A stretch of 64,000 nucleotides of DNA. Source: Crotophaga sulcirostris (Eukaryota > Chordata > Aves > Cuculiformes > Crotophagidae). The stretch spans positions 916,978-980,977 of the forward strand of contig VYZB01000055.1 in the NCBI GenBank assembly GCA_013397455.1. The letters are read 5' to 3'. Below the pieces are notes generated by a model. The model was not told the origin of the DNA. It made no database searches and was given only the letters and a program-made list of their open reading frames with translations. The position numbers and the translations under genes were made by a program. Shown here in pieces: positions 61,768-64,000 of the stretch. The number at the start of each line of letters is the position of its first letter. The first letter of the stretch is position 1.

Positions 61768-61824
61768 CTTTGCCAATGTCGCTGACCAGGCTCCTGACAT
61801 AAAAGCCACCACCACATTCAACAT
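61768..61824 (-). CDS. TRUB1: TRUB1 penultimate coding exon (57 nt)
   Basis: A small exon encoding VECGGGFYVRSLVSDIGK, flanked by an acceptor (...cattccAG) and a donor (GTAGGC). It starts in phase 1 (its AT completes a GAT Asp codon) and ends with a single G that is completed by the next exon, so the frame holds. This is the TruB motif aligned with bacterial CSKGTYIRTIIDDLG. The Tyr and Arg of FYVR are the conserved active-site pair (Tyr179 and Arg181 in E. coli TruB) that contact the target uridine. All expected residues are intact, so the enzyme should be functional. Being so short, the exon is easily missed by frame-based searches. Confidence 0.95.
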
Positions 61825-62913
61825 CTGGAATGTTAATAGTGACATGGCAAATTGTCAGTGCAATGTGAAATGTACTTTACATAGAAACCATGCCCCCACA
61901 TAAACATAAAAATGTGCTAAGCAAACAACCCAGTGATAAAATATTTATAGGATGCAGCATCAATTATTCATCCTGTAACATATGTGCGGGTGAGATTGCT
62001 AAGCCAGACAGGAGGGAAAGCAAATACAATGGCAACTGAACTAACTCACTAGAAATTAAGTACTTGCTGTGGTATGTTAACAAATGCTTCAGTCCTGTTC
62101 ACTTTAAACGTTTCAGAAGGTTGTTTCATATTTCTAAAGATGAAAACAAGTTATTTCAAGTATAGTTTATTTTAAGGTACTGCACACAGACAGCTCCAAT
62201 AAAATTTTTAAAATTCACCTTTAACTTTCTGTGCTCTCTCAGCCCTTCCCTTCCCCTCTGCCAGAGATCAGCTGCTTGTCACCCAACCATAAAGCAAGGG
62301 CTGATTTCACACAGCACTGAGCTCTGTCACTCATACTTGCTCATACAGAATATCTGGTCTATCTGGTAGATGAACAACGCAAGACACTATCTTGACCTTA
62401 CAGTAGCATGAAACATTTACAACAGTCTTTTTAGTTTATTTATTAATGTGCTTCTTAATGTACTACCCAAGTTTCTTCATATGTGACAGAAGGAAGGATA
62501 AGATCCTGCCTCCTCAACCAAGAAAGAGGCCTGACAGAAATAGATACTGGTCCTTGCTGAACCCCGGGAGAGGTGCCAGCAGATCTGGGCATCTGGGGAA
62601 AGAACAGGCAAATAGAAGCAAGCAGACCAGAGAAAGGAGGAGTGAGCTGGAGGTTGCAAAAATATGGACAGATGCAAATAATCCCCTGACCAGCCTCTCA
62701 GAATTCCCCCTCACAGAAGGATTACATATAATCAGCTTAACTTAAAACCAAAACACGACGCTTATACTGCGAAGCGAAAGTCCCTGCACATGGGCTCACA
62801 CCAAAATAAGTAGCTGAGGGAAATGAAACCCATTTCACTTAGTCCCATTCTGAGTGTAAATAAACACTAACAAGCTGGACGCACTGCTGTATGTAATCAT
62901 CTTTGGCCTTTAC
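61825..62913 (-). other. TRUB1: TRUB1 intron between the third-last and penultimate exons
   Basis: 1,089 bp, GT (62912-62913) to AG (61825-61826), phase 1. Contains a 99-codon chance opening on the plus strand (62446-62745). No repeat recognised. Confidence 0.9.
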
Positions 62914-63053
62914 CCAGTGTGAACAGTGGTGGCTGGAACTGCTGGAGAGAGAGGCTGTACACTTTCACTGGTCGAGCAGGCTTTGCTTCAACTGCTTCTC
63001 CTCTCTTCATTAGAGTTGATAGCCTTTCTCCATCCTTCTTCAAAGCAGAATAG
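62914..63053 (-). CDS. TRUB1: TRUB1 third-last coding exon (140 nt)
   Basis: The acceptor (...ctgatcAG at 63054-63055) and donor (GTAAAGG) bound 46 complete codons, [11 protein letters not shown]...FQPPLFTL. There is one base before them and one after, so the phases match the next exon. It begins in the diagnostic TruB motif PPxYSAxKxxGxRL. The leading Tyr corresponds to Tyr76 of E. coli TruB, which stacks on the flipped-out target base. The following KRGE...ARPVKVYSL corresponds to the bacterial ARQGIEVPREARPITVY segment. The exon before it, and those encoding the catalytic Asp motif (GxLDPxAxG), lie past the window end. Confidence 0.95.
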
Positions 63054-64000
63054 CTGATCAGATAGAGCATGAAAATATGTGTCATGAGGTTGTAATACAA
63101 CAAGCTTTCCATCCTCCAGATCCTGTTAATATTGTACTACAGTAGCATACATTTTACTCTTCTAATCCTCTCCAAGTGCTCACAAAAAACCAAACAAAAC
63201 CAAAACCAAACCCAAATAGTAAGTGCTTCTGAAATCTCTTGGACACAGAATCACCTCATCTGCTAGTAGCTACATAAACTGGAAAACAAGAGATAGTCCT
63301 GTATTTCTCTCTTGCTCTACAGATTTAAAAGTGTTTCATCAATCAACGTGTAGATTATGAAAACAAGGGTTTCTACAAGAGGTGCAACCCTTGCAGCTGC
63401 CCCTAACAACCTGTCTCTCAGAAGTCTGCAGGGCATACTGTTTCACTGTTAGGTTGAGCTGAGCATAGAGAGCTTTTCAGACAATTCCTGTAATTCTGTC
63501 TTGCACCAGGGTTTTCCCTGGACAGCAACTGCCAAGTTATGCGGCCTTGTTCAGGGTTTTAGGGGACCACTAGAGAAACAAATAATAACGTAAAACTTTA
63601 TCCAAAGCGCTGGTCTTGACAGAAAGATGACCATAGAAAAATCAGAAAAAGATCTTGCTGAAATTATCAGAGGATAATTCAAAACAGGTCATGTGAAGCA
63701 GAACACCTGCTGAATTACTGACCTTACAGGGCTCACACTGGAACTGCAGTTACCGACCCATCGCAAATGCGAAGGAAAGCATGTTAGCTTAAATCACCAT
63801 AAAAGCCATCTGTCACAAGCTAAGTGCTTCCACGTTGCCAGTTCCTATGGCTCACCTGACTGGAAGAAATGTGCTAAGCTACGGAAGCTCGGTCACTAAT
63901 CGCTCACGCATACTCTCAAGTTTTCAGAAAACTAATTCAAAGTCATTTAAGGCACTTCCACACAGATGTCAGTAAGCATCCTCTTACCCCACAACTAAAA
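63054..64000 (-). other. TRUB1: TRUB1 intron, 5' part outside the window
   Basis: Sequence upstream of the third-last exon on the minus strand. I looked for the preceding TruB segment (ending in PP before YSAL) in all three minus frames and did not find it, so the intron extends beyond 64000. An A-rich AACCAAAAC-unit tract lies at about 63181-63217. Confidence 0.8.

Noticed and set aside
63741..63800. Possible further TRUB1 exon with a GTAACT donor
   Set aside because: Translation in all minus frames does not resemble the TruB segment expected before YSAL, and the phase and acceptor are not convincing.
1..64000. Endogenous retrovirus or LTR elements
   Set aside because: I looked for paired LTRs, primer-binding sites and gag/pol-like frames and saw none. 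Solo LTRs of unfamiliar families could still have been missed.
1..64000. tRNA, snRNA, rRNA, CRISPR arrays or bacterial-type operons
   Set aside because: No B-box-type GGTTCGAATCC, no snRNA or rRNA signature, no regularly spaced repeats with unique spacers, and composition is avian intergenic.

Overview
This is a piece of a bird nuclear genome. The main evidence is about twenty CR1 (chicken repeat 1) LINE fragments, most with the typical avian CR1 3' end (runs of ATTCTATG-type octamers) and most severely 5'-truncated. There are no bacterial-style gene arrays, operons or dense coding. The species cannot be named from this sequence. Two assembly gaps are present (33 N and 805 N).

Only one protein-coding gene can be demonstrated. 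At the right end, on the minus strand, lie the last three coding exons of TRUB1, a TruB-family tRNA/mRNA pseudouridine synthase. They sit at 62914-63053, 61768-61824 and 60584-60798. All have consensus AG/GT splice borders and compatible phases, and together they read as one continuous TruB C-terminal half. A short 3' UTR with an AATAAA signal follows near 60272. The 5' exons, which carry the catalytic aspartate, lie beyond the window.

The remaining ~60 kb (about 1-60250) reads as intergenic DNA. In vertebrates TRUB1 is followed in the same orientation by ATRNL1. The window begins with a GC-rich, CpG-containing edge (1-250), which could be the start of the ATRNL1 promoter CpG island; this is a synteny-based inference, not proof. 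No exon of ATRNL1 or of any other gene was recognised.

The intergenic part holds several kinds of repeat. (i) Relatively young CR1 copies: one subfamily lies on the minus strand at 501, 6911, 31415, 32471 and 49079, and another on the plus strand at 25011, 36752, 51603, 57596 and in a short piece at 53603. (ii) Older CR1 fragments. (iii) Two ancient amniote repeats, a convincing MIR/CORE-SINE-like copy at 26342-26567 and a probable ancient repeat at 1040-1262. (iv) Small tandem repeats: an ~87-bp diverged duplication at 23349-23515, a 22-bp repeat at 20439, a ~20-bp G-tract minisatellite at 55316, a 15-bp repeat running into the large gap, and AT/TA tracts. Several multi-kilobase stretches, notably 37154-42640 and 42988-49078, carry no repeat I can recognise and are the best places to look for conserved non-coding elements.

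I found no convincing previously undescribed biological system. All other long reading frames look like chance openings, CR1-derived frames or gap artefacts.
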